Source: Clostridiales bacterium (GTDB taxonomy: Bacteria; Bacillota; Clostridia; Lachnospirales; WQUN01). Taken from it: a DNA stretch of 12,793 nt. The notes under the pieces were generated by a model, which was not told the origin of the DNA, did not search any database, and worked only from the letters and a program-made list of their open reading frames with translations. The position numbers and the translations under genes are program-made. The stretch covers positions 1-12,793 of the forward strand of contig JAISZF010000082.1 of assembly GCA_031269415.1 (NCBI GenBank), read 5' to 3'. Positions 1-7,676 of the stretch are shown piece after piece (position 1 is the first letter of the stretch; every line of letters starts with the position of its first letter).

Positions 1-205
1 AATCCCTCCGTTACCTTGGATATTACGCACTCCTTCGCCCAACGTGCCGAATGCGCCATACAAATTAGTAAAATCAAACCATTTTATCCAATCTGGTGAG
101 CTTGTAAGCAGACCGGAAATTTCTTACCGAAACCGCCGCCAGCACGGCCAGCAACAGATAAGCCCATTTGTGCGCGGACATATGGTTTATCCAATTTTTC
201 ACCAT
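1..205 (-). pseudogene. Start of a membrane protein gene, apparently frameshifted, running off the left edge
   Basis: From an ATG at 203-205 with a good ribosome site (AAGGGGG) the first frame reads MVKNWINHMSAHKWAYLLLA and continues through a hydrophobic stretch, then stops at 74-76 after 43 residues. A second minus-strand frame is open from 123 to the window edge and reads like protein (LLTSSPDWIKWF, then DFTNLYGAFGTLGEG). Dropping one base in the AAATTT run at 117-122 joins the two into one continuous protein. I therefore read it as one gene with a one-base frameshift, or a sequencing error. The DFTN..GAFGTL stretch faintly recalls the N-termini of nucleoside-recognition (Gate) membrane proteins; this is memory only and weak. 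It lies 73 bases downstream of the giant permease, on the same strand. The rest of the gene is outside the window. Confidence 0.45.
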
Positions 206-250
206 AAAATTACCCCCTTCGTATCAATTTATTCATACAAAGGGGGGGTA
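206..250 (-). promoter_or_regulatory. 12-bp hairpin covering the ribosome site of the left-edge gene
   Basis: On the minus transcript, CCCCCTTTGTAT (235-246) pairs with ATACGAAGGGGG (213-224) across a 10-base loop, with one G-U wobble. The 3' arm is the ribosome site of the gene starting at 205. The tail after the stem is TAATTTTA, only moderately U-rich, so it could also be a weak terminator for the permease operon. Pairing is read directly from the sequence; the regulatory role is inference. Confidence 0.5.
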
Positions 251-278
251 TTCCTCCGTTTTCTTATGAGGCCATAAT

Positions 279-3200
279 TCACTCAACGCATTTAAGCGTT
301 TCCATCAGCGGTATCTTATAGATCTTTCCTCGCAGAAGCCGATTCGTCACCATCATTAAGAGAAACGAAGCCAAAATCGCGCCAACGGCGGCAAGCGGAC
401 CCATGTGCTTGGCGGGCGTCAGATTTTCGCGTGAAACGGCTTCATGCAAATAGTTGTACAATAAGTAACCCAACGGCGTCCCCGCAACCGCCCCGAACAC
501 CGTCATAAAGATATTCTCAGCGACTATCATCCAATTGACTTGCTTCACGGTATATCCCAGCGCCATCACCATGGCGTAGTCCCGCGAGCGATCCATGATA
601 TTCACCGACGCTATGTTGTAAACCACCGCTACCGACAGAACGGAAGAAGCCAAAGCAATAATAATGATCAGCGCGTTTATCATGATCATAACCTCATACA
701 CGCTTTTAATTTGATTATTCCAAGTCAACACGCTGGCTATCTCCTCGTCGTTCTCCCGCAGTTCTTCAGCTATCCGCTCTGTGGATTCGGAGTCACGCAG
801 TTTAATCAGAACGACAGATTTTTCTATTTCCAACCCCGCTTTTTCCGCCGCTTCCATACTGATATACAATTTTTTTGAGAATGCTTGTTCGTCAACTCCT
901 GTAATGGTAAAGTTGTAATCTGTATCATTAATGTTGACGCTCAAGGGATCGCCTATCATCAGGCCGTAGTCCGCGGCGAGGGTGTGCGGTATAATAAAGC
1001 TGTCGTCCTCAAAGGGGATTTCATTGCCCGATATATCAAACACGCCTATCATCCGGCTTCCGCTTTCCACGATTTGCGCCCGCATCGAAACGCCGTCCCC
1101 CAGATGAATCTCAGCCGGCTGGTTATCCGTCCATTCCGCGTACTCCACGGCGGCGGGAATACTCAAATCATTCTTATCCTCACGCGGGTTTTGATAATCC
1201 ACGGACAGATCGTAACGGATGCCGTTTATCGCGTTATCCACAACCCTATCAGCCATGCTTTTCAGTGAGAATACGGCTACGAGCAGCGCCACGCTGCCCG
1301 TAACCCCGATAGAGCTGAGCAAAATACGCGCTTTATTTCGAAATATCCCTCTGGCGGTCATCTTGCCGATGGCGTTCAATCGTTTCCAAACCGGTTTAAG
1401 CCGTTCAAGCAGTACGGCTTTTGTTTTTTTAGGCGCGTACGGGCGTATCCCCTGAGCGGGGTTTACAGACAGCACCCTGCGCGTGGCCAGAAGAACCGCG
1501 CCTCCCATAAACAGAAACGCTACCAGGAATACGACGACGGCGTAGGAAATGTAAAGAGGCGCGTCAATCCGGGGCACGTCCAGATTAGTGGTGAACACGC
1601 CTATGAAATACCGGGGAAGCGTTACATTGCCAAGAATGGCGAATCCAATGGTTCCAAGTATCGCCGCCGCTAAAGCGTATACCATAAAGCTCGCCTGTAT
1701 CTTCCACTCAGCCACGCCCAGCGCGCGTATTACGGAGATTTGGACACGCTGCGCGTCCACCATTTTTGATACTGAAATAAACGCGACGATCGCGGCCACG
1801 AGAAAGAACACCACAGGAAAAAAAACTGATATTGAACGAATCGGATCGATTGCGGCTTCAATAGCCATATAACTCATATGATTCTTACGTTCTATCGCGG
1901 TAATAAAGTTCTCGTTTGTCTTAGCCAGTTCCTCCGCCGCGCCGGGGTTATTTGTCAGCAGGAGCACCTCCTGATAACTGGTAACGGTTGTTTCCAGTAA
2001 GGATATCGCCTCTGACTCGCTCTCCTCGAATTCTATTTTTTGTTCTTCTATCGTCTGTGATTTGTCTGTGAGTTCACTCTCCGCTTCGTATATTTGGGTT
2101 TCTACATCCGTTTTTTTCTCTGTAAACTCATTCAGCCCGTCTTCGTACGTGCTTCGCGCTTCGGCAATCCCGGACTCCATATCCGCGATGGACCGCTGCG
2201 CCTGTTTCCATTGAATGTCGAATTCCTGCCGCTGACTCTCTATTTCCGCCTCGGCTTCCGCGAACTGACGATCCGCGTCGGCTTTCTTCTCATTCCATTC
2301 CCGCAGCTTCGACGCATATGTGGCGTTCGCTTCGGTGATCTGTGCCTCGGCGTCCGACAATGCCTGAAAGGCTTCCTCACGCTTCGCGTCCAACTCATTC
2401 TGTTTGGCCCGCAGTTCCTCTTCAGCTTTCCGCAACTGGTTTTCCGCGTCTTCTTTCTTTTGGCTGAATTCCTCAAAAGAGGATATGTACTCCGATTCCG
2501 CTTTATCCAGTTCTTTCTTTGCCGCTTCGATCTGAACCTGCGCTTCGTCCCATTTATTGGCTAATTCATTTTGCGCGCTGTCGATTTGCGCTTTAGCGTC
2601 CGCGAGCCGCGCCATCGCCGCGTCTTTAGCCGTCGCTAACTCTGCGGCGCCCTTTTCATACTCCGCCTTCGCCGCGTTCAATTCCGTTGTTTTAGAGGCG
2701 AATAAGCTTTCCATACCAGCGATCTGTATTTCAGCCTCGCTTTGTTTCTTCGCGAGTTCCCTTTTCTGCTGATCCAGCACATCATACTGTATGGAAAATT
2801 TGGCGTCCTCTTCCTTGCGCTTCATGTAAGGAATGGTCGAGCGCGCGGCCTGATAATCCTTATAGGCATCGTTTAACCGCCTCTCCGATTCAGTCAGTTG
2901 GGCCGCCGCTTCGTCGAGCTGCTTCCGCCCCGCCGCGAGTTCCTGTACTCCGCGATTCAGTTCGGCTTCTCCGCTGTCAATCAATTTTTTAGCATCGTCG
3001 AGCCGCGCCCGCGCCGCCGCGAGTTCCGCTTCACCCTGCCGCTGTTTTTCGTCCAGCTCAAACCGCGCGGCGTTAATCTGTTCTTCCGCGTCGGCGAATT
3101 GCGACTCCGCTTCGGCCTTTTGCCGCTCAAATTCCGCCTTTTTGGCGTCTATCGTTTCCCTCGCCTTGTCCAGCAGCGTCTGCGCTTCCGCCAGTTCCGC

Positions 3201-4277
3201 CTTCCCCTTTTCTCTTGATTCCTCCAGTTTGGCGGCGGCATCCTGTATTTGCGTTTCAGCGTCATGTATCTGAATGTTCGCCTCTTGCCGCTGCCTGTCT
3301 AATGCGGCTTGATTCTCCGCAATCTCAGCTTTAGCGTCGTCAAGCGCCTTCTTTCCGTCGGCGAACTCCGTCTCCGCCTGCCTCTTCGTCTCATCCAAAT
3401 CCCGCCGCGTTTCGTCCAGTTTGGTTTGAAATACTCTGTATTGATCCGCAGCGCTTTCTTTTTGGGAGGCTAAAGTATCCATTCCCTGCTGAATCTGTTG
3501 GCTGGAATACTCAAGTTTCTCCTGAGCGTTCGCTAACTCTGTTTCCGCTTCCTGTTTTGATCGCTGATATTCCTCGAACGCGTCCATAATCTGTCTATCA
3601 GCCTCGCTCAACTGTTCCCGCCCATCTTCCAGCTTCTCGTTAATGCTTTCAAGCATGGACAGAAAAACAGGCGACGATCGATTCAGTTCTATCAGTGTGC
3701 TGTTTGTGCCGTACGCGAACCCCAAAGCGGCGATGGATACGGGAGAGGCGTCAGTCTTTCTTATCACGGCTGTTTCTGGATTATAATAAAATCCGGTTAT
3801 AAGCAGATATTCTGTACCGTTATCCGTTTTTACAGGCAAACTGTCGCCAATAGACAAGTTATTCGCGAACGCGTATTTATTATTCACAATGATCTCGTTT
3901 TGGTTTTCCGGCATGGTTCCATCGGATAGAATAGATTGGTTAATTCCGGTTAGACTGCGGATGATCAATTCGCTCCGCATGCCTTGGACGGTGACGGTAG
4001 CCACATAAGCGTATCTGCCTTCAGCCGCCTGAACGCCGTCCGCGGAGAAGAGAGCATTGATTTCGTCCTGAGTGATACCTTTGAAGTAACACCATACGTC
4101 AGCCATGTTCTGCGTCGTAAAATAATTCTCCACAAAATCGGTCATAGCTTCCTGCGAGGCGAACATGCCCGAAAACAAGGCGGAGCCGGCCGCAATCACA
4201 AATACCATGGACCAAAACTGCCCTATCGATCCTTTCAACTCTCGCAGCATTCGTATGAACATTTTTTTCATTACCAT
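279..4277 (-). CDS. Giant FtsX/MacB-like ABC permease with a long external coiled coil
   Basis: Membrane subunit of an ABC transporter of the FtsX/MacB (type VII) kind, paired with the ATPase just upstream. The layout is: membrane helix 1 at about residues 19-40; an external domain at 40-200; a coiled coil rich in A, E, K, Q and R at about 205-770; three helices near 814-840, 861-888 and 908-932; a fifth at 984-1005; a second external domain at 1010-1190; and three last helices near 1195-1222, 1247-1272 and 1290-1310. The four-plus-four helix pattern with two external domains is that of duplicated FtsX permeases. At 1332 residues it is several hundred longer than most, and the excess is the coiled coil. 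Between P203 and P778 the only proline is P483. The start ATG at 4275-4277 overlaps the ATPase gene by 7 bases; an ATG two codons later is also possible. Such permeases typically transmit force or export lipids and peptides; the substrate here is unknown. Confidence 0.9.
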   Translation of the reverse strand: MVMKKMFIRMLRELKGSIGQFWSMVFVIAAGSALFSGMFASQEAMTDFVENYFTTQNMADVWCYFKGITQDEINALFSADGVQAAEGRYAYVATVTVQGMRSELIIRSLTGINQSILSDGTMPENQNEIIVNNKYAFANNLSIGDSLPVKTDNGTEYLLITGFYYNPETAVIRKTDASPVSIAALGFAYGTNSTLIELNRSSPVFLSMLESINEKLEDGREQLSEADRQIMDAFEEYQRSKQEAETELANAQEKLEYSSQQIQQGMDTLASQKESAADQYRVFQTKLDETRRDLDETKRQAETEFADGKKALDDAKAEIAENQAALDRQRQEANIQIHDAETQIQDAAAKLEESREKGKAELAEAQTLLDKARETIDAKKAEFERQKAEAESQFADAEEQINAARFELDEKQRQGEAELAAARARLDDAKKLIDSGEAELNRGVQELAAGRKQLDEAAAQLTESERRLNDAYKDYQAARSTIPYMKRKEEDAKFSIQYDVLDQQKRELAKKQSEAEIQIAGMESLFASKTTELNAAKAEYEKGAAELATAKDAAMARLADAKAQIDSAQNELANKWDEAQVQIEAAKKELDKAESEYISSFEEFSQKKEDAENQLRKAEEELRAKQNELDAKREEAFQALSDAEAQITEANATYASKLREWNEKKADADRQFAEAEAEIESQRQEFDIQWKQAQRSIADMESGIAEARSTYEDGLNEFTEKKTDVETQIYEAESELTDKSQTIEEQKIEFEESESEAISLLETTVTSYQEVLLLTNNPGAAEELAKTNENFITAIERKNHMSYMAIEAAIDPIRSISVFFPVVFFLVAAIVAFISVSKMVDAQRVQISVIRALGVAEWKIQASFMVYALAAAILGTIGFAILGNVTLPRYFIGVFTTNLDVPRIDAPLYISYAVVVFLVAFLFMGGAVLLATRRVLSVNPAQGIRPYAPKKTKAVLLERLKPVWKRLNAIGKMTARGIFRNKARILLSSIGVTGSVALLVAVFSLKSMADRVVDNAINGIRYDLSVDYQNPREDKNDLSIPAAVEYAEWTDNQPAEIHLGDGVSMRAQIVESGSRMIGVFDISGNEIPFEDDSFIIPHTLAADYGLMIGDPLSVNINDTDYNFTITGVDEQAFSKKLYISMEAAEKAGLEIEKSVVLIKLRDSESTERIAEELRENDEEIASVLTWNNQIKSVYEVMIMINALIIIIALASSVLSVAVVYNIASVNIMDRSRDYAMVMALGYTVKQVNWMIVAENIFMTVFGAVAGTPLGYLLYNYLHEAVSRENLTPAKHMGPLAAVGAILASFLLMMVTNRLLRGKIYKIPLMETLKCVE

Positions 4278-4972
4278 ATCAGATCATCAACCCGTGTCTT
4301 ATTTGTGTTGACAAATATGTTCTCAATTCTGCCGTTGTTTAGGATTATGACTTTATCCGCCATCGGCGCGATTAAATTATTGTGCGTTATGAGAATTATC
4401 GTTTTATTATAAGTGAGATTGATCCTCTCTAATAGCAGCAACACCAGTTTTCCATTCGCGTCGTCCAGCGCGCCCGTTGGCTCGTCACAGAGCAGGATGA
4501 GCGGATTTTTCGCGAGCGCCCGAGCTATGGCGACTCGCTGCTGCTCACCGCCGGAAAGCTGCGAGGGAAAGGAATTGCTCTTTTCTTTGAGACCCACACG
4601 CGCGAGCATTTTCTCGGCGTCCAGATGATTCTTGCAAACCTCCGCGCCCAACTCCACATTTTCAAGCGCGGTTAGCCCGGAGATCAGATTGTACGCCTGA
4701 AAAACAAAACCCACTTTGTCACGCCGATATAAATTGACAGCCTTGTCGCTGTACGCCGTAATATCCTTACCGGCAACAAAAACCTTACCGCCGGTTGCTC
4801 TGTCCATTCCTCCGAGTATATTCAGAAGAGTAGACTTCCCCGAGCCGGATTTGCCCAGTATTACCACAATTTCGCCTTCATCCACCGTGAAATTTATATC
4901 CTTAAGGACAAGCTCTTTGACTTCACCTGTTTTAAAGGTTTTGCTCAGATGTCTAAACTCAATGAATTTCAC
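4271..4972 (-). CDS. ABC transporter ATPase, LolD/MacB/FtsE type
   Basis: Cytoplasmic motor of the transporter completed by the coiled-coil permease. All catalytic parts are present in 233 residues: Walker A GKSGSGKST (40-48), Q-loop glutamine Q92 in FQAYNL, signature LSGGEQQR (139-146), Walker B with D163 and E164, D-loop ALD and switch histidine H197. The length and the close match to LolD/MacB/FtsE ATPases fit an FtsX-type permease partner. The start is GTG at 4970-4972, six bases after AAGGG (4979-4983) within GAGAAGGG. The stop overlaps the permease start, so the two are translationally coupled. It has its own promoter rather than reading on from the two-component operon, which ends in a strong terminator. 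The specific substrate cannot be told from the ATPase. Confidence 0.93.
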   Translation of the reverse strand: MKFIEFRHLSKTFKTGEVKELVLKDINFTVDEGEIVVILGKSGSGKSTLLNILGGMDRATGGKVFVAGKDITAYSDKAVNLYRRDKVGFVFQAYNLISGLTALENVELGAEVCKNHLDAEKMLARVGLKEKSNSFPSQLSGGEQQRVAIARALAKNPLILLCDEPTGALDDANGKLVLLLLERINLTYNKTIILITHNNLIAPMADKVIILNNGRIENIFVNTNKTRVDDLIW

Positions 4973-5053
4973 CGTCTGCCCTTCTCACGAATCCGGAATG
5001 AATTTTATATCATAATATAATGACTTGTTAGCATTTAGTACAATACGTGTCAT

Positions 5054-5082
5054 ATTATATATTATCATGTTAGAAATAGCAA
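5054..5082 (-). promoter_or_regulatory. Promoter of the ATPase/coiled-coil permease operon
   Basis: On the minus strand, a -35 box TTGCTA (5077-5082) is followed after exactly 17 bases by the consensus -10 box TATAAT (5054-5059). This gives a leader of about 75 bases before the GTG at 4972. It lies just downstream of the terminator that ends the response regulator gene, so the two operons are separately transcribed. Confidence 0.7.
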
Positions 5083-5097
5083 TATCCTTATAAAACC

Positions 5098-5109
5098 AGT
5101 TTGTAAAAT
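5098..5109. promoter_or_regulatory. Candidate operator upstream of the coiled-coil transporter promoter
   Basis: AGTTTGTAAAAT (plus strand) matches 10 of 12 bases of the palindrome AGTTTATAAACT at 9373-9384. It lies 38 bases from the -10 box here, against 39 at the other operon. Its position upstream of the -35 box is where an activator would bind. The shared spacing is seen in the sequence; binding by the response regulator encoded next door is inference. Confidence 0.4.
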
Positions 5110-5112
5110 CGG

Positions 5113-5157
5113 ACAAAATCAAAAACGACCGCGGCAGGCAAAAGCCTGCCGCGATCG
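5113..5157 (-). terminator. Intrinsic terminator of the sensor/transporter operon
   Basis: On the minus transcript a 14-bp stem (5144-5157 with 5126-5139, core GCGGCAGGC/GCCTGCCGC, one G-U pair) closes a TTTT loop and is followed by TTTTTGATTTTG. The stem begins at the base next to the TAG stop of the response regulator. It is a textbook rho-independent terminator. Confidence 0.93.
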
Positions 5158-5847
5158 CTACGCGTCTGCGAATTTATAACCAATACCCCAAACCGTTTGA
5201 ATATACCTGGGATTGTCGGAGCCTGAATCTATCTTTTCCCTCAGTCTGTTGACATGCACGGCCACAGTATTCATTTCGACAAACATGTCCACTCCCCAAA
5301 CGGCGTCCAGGATACGCTCCTTACTGAATACCTTTCCGGGGTTTTGCGCCAGGAATAATAACAGCTCGAATTCCCTGTTGGGCATGCTGACCTCTTTATC
5401 CGCTAAAAAAACCCGTCGGGATGGGATCAGAATCCGCAAATCCCTGATTCGGATCTCCTCACGCCGATCCTCCGTGCCGGTCAGCGCCTCAAACCGTGAA
5501 ATCCGCCCCGCGACGCGAGCCAGCAGTTCATGAAAACTGAACGGTTTGCAGATATAATCGTCGGCCCCGGCGGCAAAGCCTTTAATCTTGTCTATGTCGT
5601 CAATTCTCGCCGTGACAAACAGGATCGGCGTTTGTTTTTTCGCCCGGATTTCCTTGCAGACAGAAAAACCGTCGATATCCGGCAGCATGATGTCCAGCAG
5701 TATCAGATCAAAATCCCTGTTCAGCGCGAAATTCACGGCGTCACGTCCGAGGGCCGCCGTTTCAGTTTCATAATGATTCGCCCGCAGATAATCCCGTTCG
5801 ATCTCGGAGATACTCGAGTCGTCCTCAACTATCAATATACTTTTCAA
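5158..5847 (-). CDS. OmpR/PhoB-family response regulator
   Basis: DNA-binding partner of the histidine kinase encoded immediately upstream. The receiver domain (1-115) has the acidic pair around D9-D10, phospho-acceptor D52 in LILLDIMLPD, T79 and K101 in CKPFSF. A winged-helix DNA-binding domain follows (about 130-227), including NREFELLLFLAQNPGKVFSK and the final VWGIGYKF. The 229-residue length is normal for the family. The start must be TTG at 5845-5847: an in-frame TGA lies two codons upstream, and the protein begins MKSILIVEDD as receivers do. A GGGGTGA ribosome site overlaps the kinase stop. The low-efficiency TTG just after the kinase stop (6 bases between the coding regions) may tie regulator output to kinase translation. 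It likely controls its own operon and the coiled-coil transporter; the evidence is the shared upstream motif. Confidence 0.95.
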   Translation of the reverse strand: MKSILIVEDDSSISEIERDYLRANHYETETAALGRDAVNFALNRDFDLILLDIMLPDIDGFSVCKEIRAKKQTPILFVTARIDDIDKIKGFAAGADDYICKPFSFHELLARVAGRISRFEALTGTEDRREEIRIRDLRILIPSRRVFLADKEVSMPNREFELLLFLAQNPGKVFSKERILDAVWGVDMFVEMNTVAVHVNRLREKIDSGSDNPRYIQTVWGIGYKFADA

Positions 5848-5853
5848 TAATCA

Positions 5854-6939
5854 TCACCCCGCGACGCTCAACGGCAGTGAGATATAAACGGTAAATCCGC
5901 CGCCCGCTCCGCTCCTCGCCCAAATCTTTCCGTTCATAGCCTCTATAAGCCGCCTACAAATTGTCAGTCCCAAACCGCTGCCCGAGCCGGATCTCGACTT
6001 ATCCCCTTGATAGAATCGCTCAAAAACGCGCTCGCATACGTCATCATCCGCTCCGACGCCATTGTCGGCTATCCTGATAATTACCTTATCGTCACGTTTC
6101 CGAGCGTAGACTTGGATTACCACATTCGAAACGCGCGAATGGCCGACGCTGTTTTGCGTGATATTCTGTAAAACACGCGCGAAGGCCATCTTATTTATCA
6201 TAATATTTTCATCCGCAATCCCTTCGGATTCGTAAGTAAGAGTATACGCGCCGTTACGCGCCGCCTCGTCAAAGGCGGATCGCAAATAGTCCTTCGTGCT
6301 CACCGGCTCTAAGACTAATGAATCCTGACGGATATCCAGCTTTGAAAATAGAAAAAGATCGTTTGTCAAGCCGTCTACCATCCAGGCTTTTTCCAAGATC
6401 GTTTCAACATACCGCAGCCGCGCCTCCGGAGTTTTCGCTATGCCGTCTTTTAAGCCTTCGGCGTAAGCGCGGATGGATGTTACCGGGGTTTTTATGTCAT
6501 GGGCCAGGCTGGCGATCATCTCGCGGCGGTTTTCTTCATAGTCCGCGGCTTCCCTCAATGAACGCCTGAGCTTCTCTCTCATCGAGTCGAACTCGCGGAA
6601 GACTGGCTCAAACTCATCGCCCCCGACGTACTCTACCCGGCAGTCCAGATTTCCCTCCCGTATTTCCCCCGCTAATTTTACGAGCGCCTTCAAGGGCGGC
6701 ACGACGCCGCGCGCCACCAACGCCGCCGTTGCGATCGAGTATATCAGCGCGCACAGTATAATCAGCGCTCCCGATATGAGAATCAAGATGATAATGATGT
6801 TGAGGGCGCTCAACGCGGCTGATTGCTCCCTCAAGCCCGTATAAAGCGGAACAATCAGATATATCACTCCGCCAATTATTGCGCCGCAGATAAACAGCAG
6901 CGAAATAAAGTAAACAATCAGCCTTTTTTGAATTGACAT
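5854..6939 (-). CDS. Membrane histidine kinase with a minimal external loop
   Basis: Sensor kinase that phosphorylates the regulator encoded next. Two long membrane helices (about 7-33 and 45-72) enclose an external loop of only about 12 residues. A HAMP-like linker (about 70-125) follows, then the dimerization helix with H147 in SLAHDIKTP, the N-box around N263 (QNITQNS), a DNGVGADDD box (292-300) and GSGSGLGLT (318-326). With 361 residues and no sensing domain it has the topology of intramembrane-sensing kinases, which often detect cell-envelope antibiotics through an associated ABC transporter. Its start ATG shares one base with the stop of the ABC-2 permease (TAATG), so transporter and sensor are made together. 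That the transporter is the true sensor is inference from this coupling. Confidence 0.95.
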   Translation of the reverse strand: MSIQKRLIVYFISLLFICGAIIGGVIYLIVPLYTGLREQSAALSALNIIIILILISGALIILCALIYSIATAALVARGVVPPLKALVKLAGEIREGNLDCRVEYVGGDEFEPVFREFDSMREKLRRSLREAADYEENRREMIASLAHDIKTPVTSIRAYAEGLKDGIAKTPEARLRYVETILEKAWMVDGLTNDLFLFSKLDIRQDSLVLEPVSTKDYLRSAFDEAARNGAYTLTYESEGIADENIMINKMAFARVLQNITQNSVGHSRVSNVVIQVYARKRDDKVIIRIADNGVGADDDVCERVFERFYQGDKSRSGSGSGLGLTICRRLIEAMNGKIWARSGAGGGFTVYISLPLSVAG

Positions 6940-7676
6940 TATAGTTCCTTACGGTCAAACAGCCAGAACGCCGCCGCCGACATCAGCACAATGGAAGACA
7001 GGATCAACAGCAGCGTGTTTAATAACGCGGAATGCGGATTGCCGGTTATAATCATTCGGTAAACGCTCAGGTGGGAAGTAAAAAACACCGCGCCTACCCG
7101 CGCCGACACTACCGTGATTCCCTGCGTGACAAAATAAAGGATCATGGACGCGAACATGGCGAAAGACGAATTCCCCGCCGTCAGGCTGACAAGCGACGCG
7201 AAAGCGATAAGTCCGAGCATGGGCAGAACGCTTATGGCATAAGCCGCCAGAAGCGCGGGGATATCCGCCCGACTGCCCAGAATAATCTTAATCGCCATAA
7301 TAACCGCGCATACGGTCATCAGGTTCAGCAGCACATACAGGGCCACCGAGAAGATCTTAGACGCGAACGCCGTAAAACGGCCGATCGGCCTCAGCAGAAC
7401 GGCTTTTAGCGTACCGGTTTCTATCTCGTTTGTAAACAGATCCGCGCAGAGCATGAATATAATCAGCGGCAGGACAAATACCAGCAGCGCGTTGAGAATA
7501 ATATACGGCACGCTCGGCATGTCAAAACTGAGCCCTAATATGGCAAGCCCGTTTTCGCTGGTGAAAAGGACTATAACGGCTGTGATAATAAGCTCGATCG
7601 CAACCAGCACATAATATTTTTTACGGATCAGGATCTTGTTCAGCTCAACGCCCACAGAACGCGCGAAAATACCCAT
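6939..7676 (-). CDS. ABC-2 type transporter permease
   Basis: Membrane subunit of the first transporter. Six hydrophobic segments are visible in 245 residues, near 22-40, 57-80, 105-133, 138-165, 171-190 and 218-240. After helix 2 comes the cytoplasmic coupling segment FTNEIETGTLKAVLLRPIGR (residues 81-100), typical of BcrB/LanE/NatB-like ABC-2 permeases. There is one permease gene rather than the two of classical LanFEG sets, so it would work as a homodimer. The start ATG overlaps the ATPase stop by one base and its own stop overlaps the kinase start by one base. The likely role is removing a peptide or other envelope-active compound from the membrane; the substrate is unknown. Confidence 0.9.
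   Translation of the reverse strand: MGIFARSVGVELNKILIRKKYYVLVAIELIITAVIVLFTSENGLAILGLSFDMPSVPYIILNALLVFVLPLIIFMLCADLFTNEIETGTLKAVLLRPIGRFTAFASKIFSVALYVLLNLMTVCAVIMAIKIILGSRADIPALLAAYAISVLPMLGLIAFASLVSLTAGNSSFAMFASMILYFVTQGITVVSARVGAVFFTSHLSVYRMIITGNPHSALLNTLLLILSSIVLMSAAAFWLFDRKEL

Noticed and set aside
210..236. Eight-codon leader frame (MNKLIRRG) across the hairpin at the left edge
   Set aside because: The only upstream ribosome site (GGAGG) is about 16 bases away, too far for efficient initiation, and the frame is too short to distinguish from chance.
2094..2564. 156-codon plus-strand frame opposite the permease
   Set aside because: It is antisense to the coiled-coil region. The repetitive codon pattern of that region keeps other frames open, and the translation is rich in F, R and L with no domain-like pattern or ribosome site.
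2100..3600. Apparent DNA repeats in the permease gene
   Set aside because: They reflect protein-level coiled-coil periodicity of roughly 25-32 residues (A/E/K/Q-rich), not DNA duplication; the units are not alike enough at base level and there is no spacer array, so it is not a CRISPR or tandem repeat.
6614..6958. 114-codon minus-strand frame overlapping the kinase start
   Set aside because: It lies entirely over the kinase and permease junction in a different frame, and the kinase frame has all the catalytic motifs.
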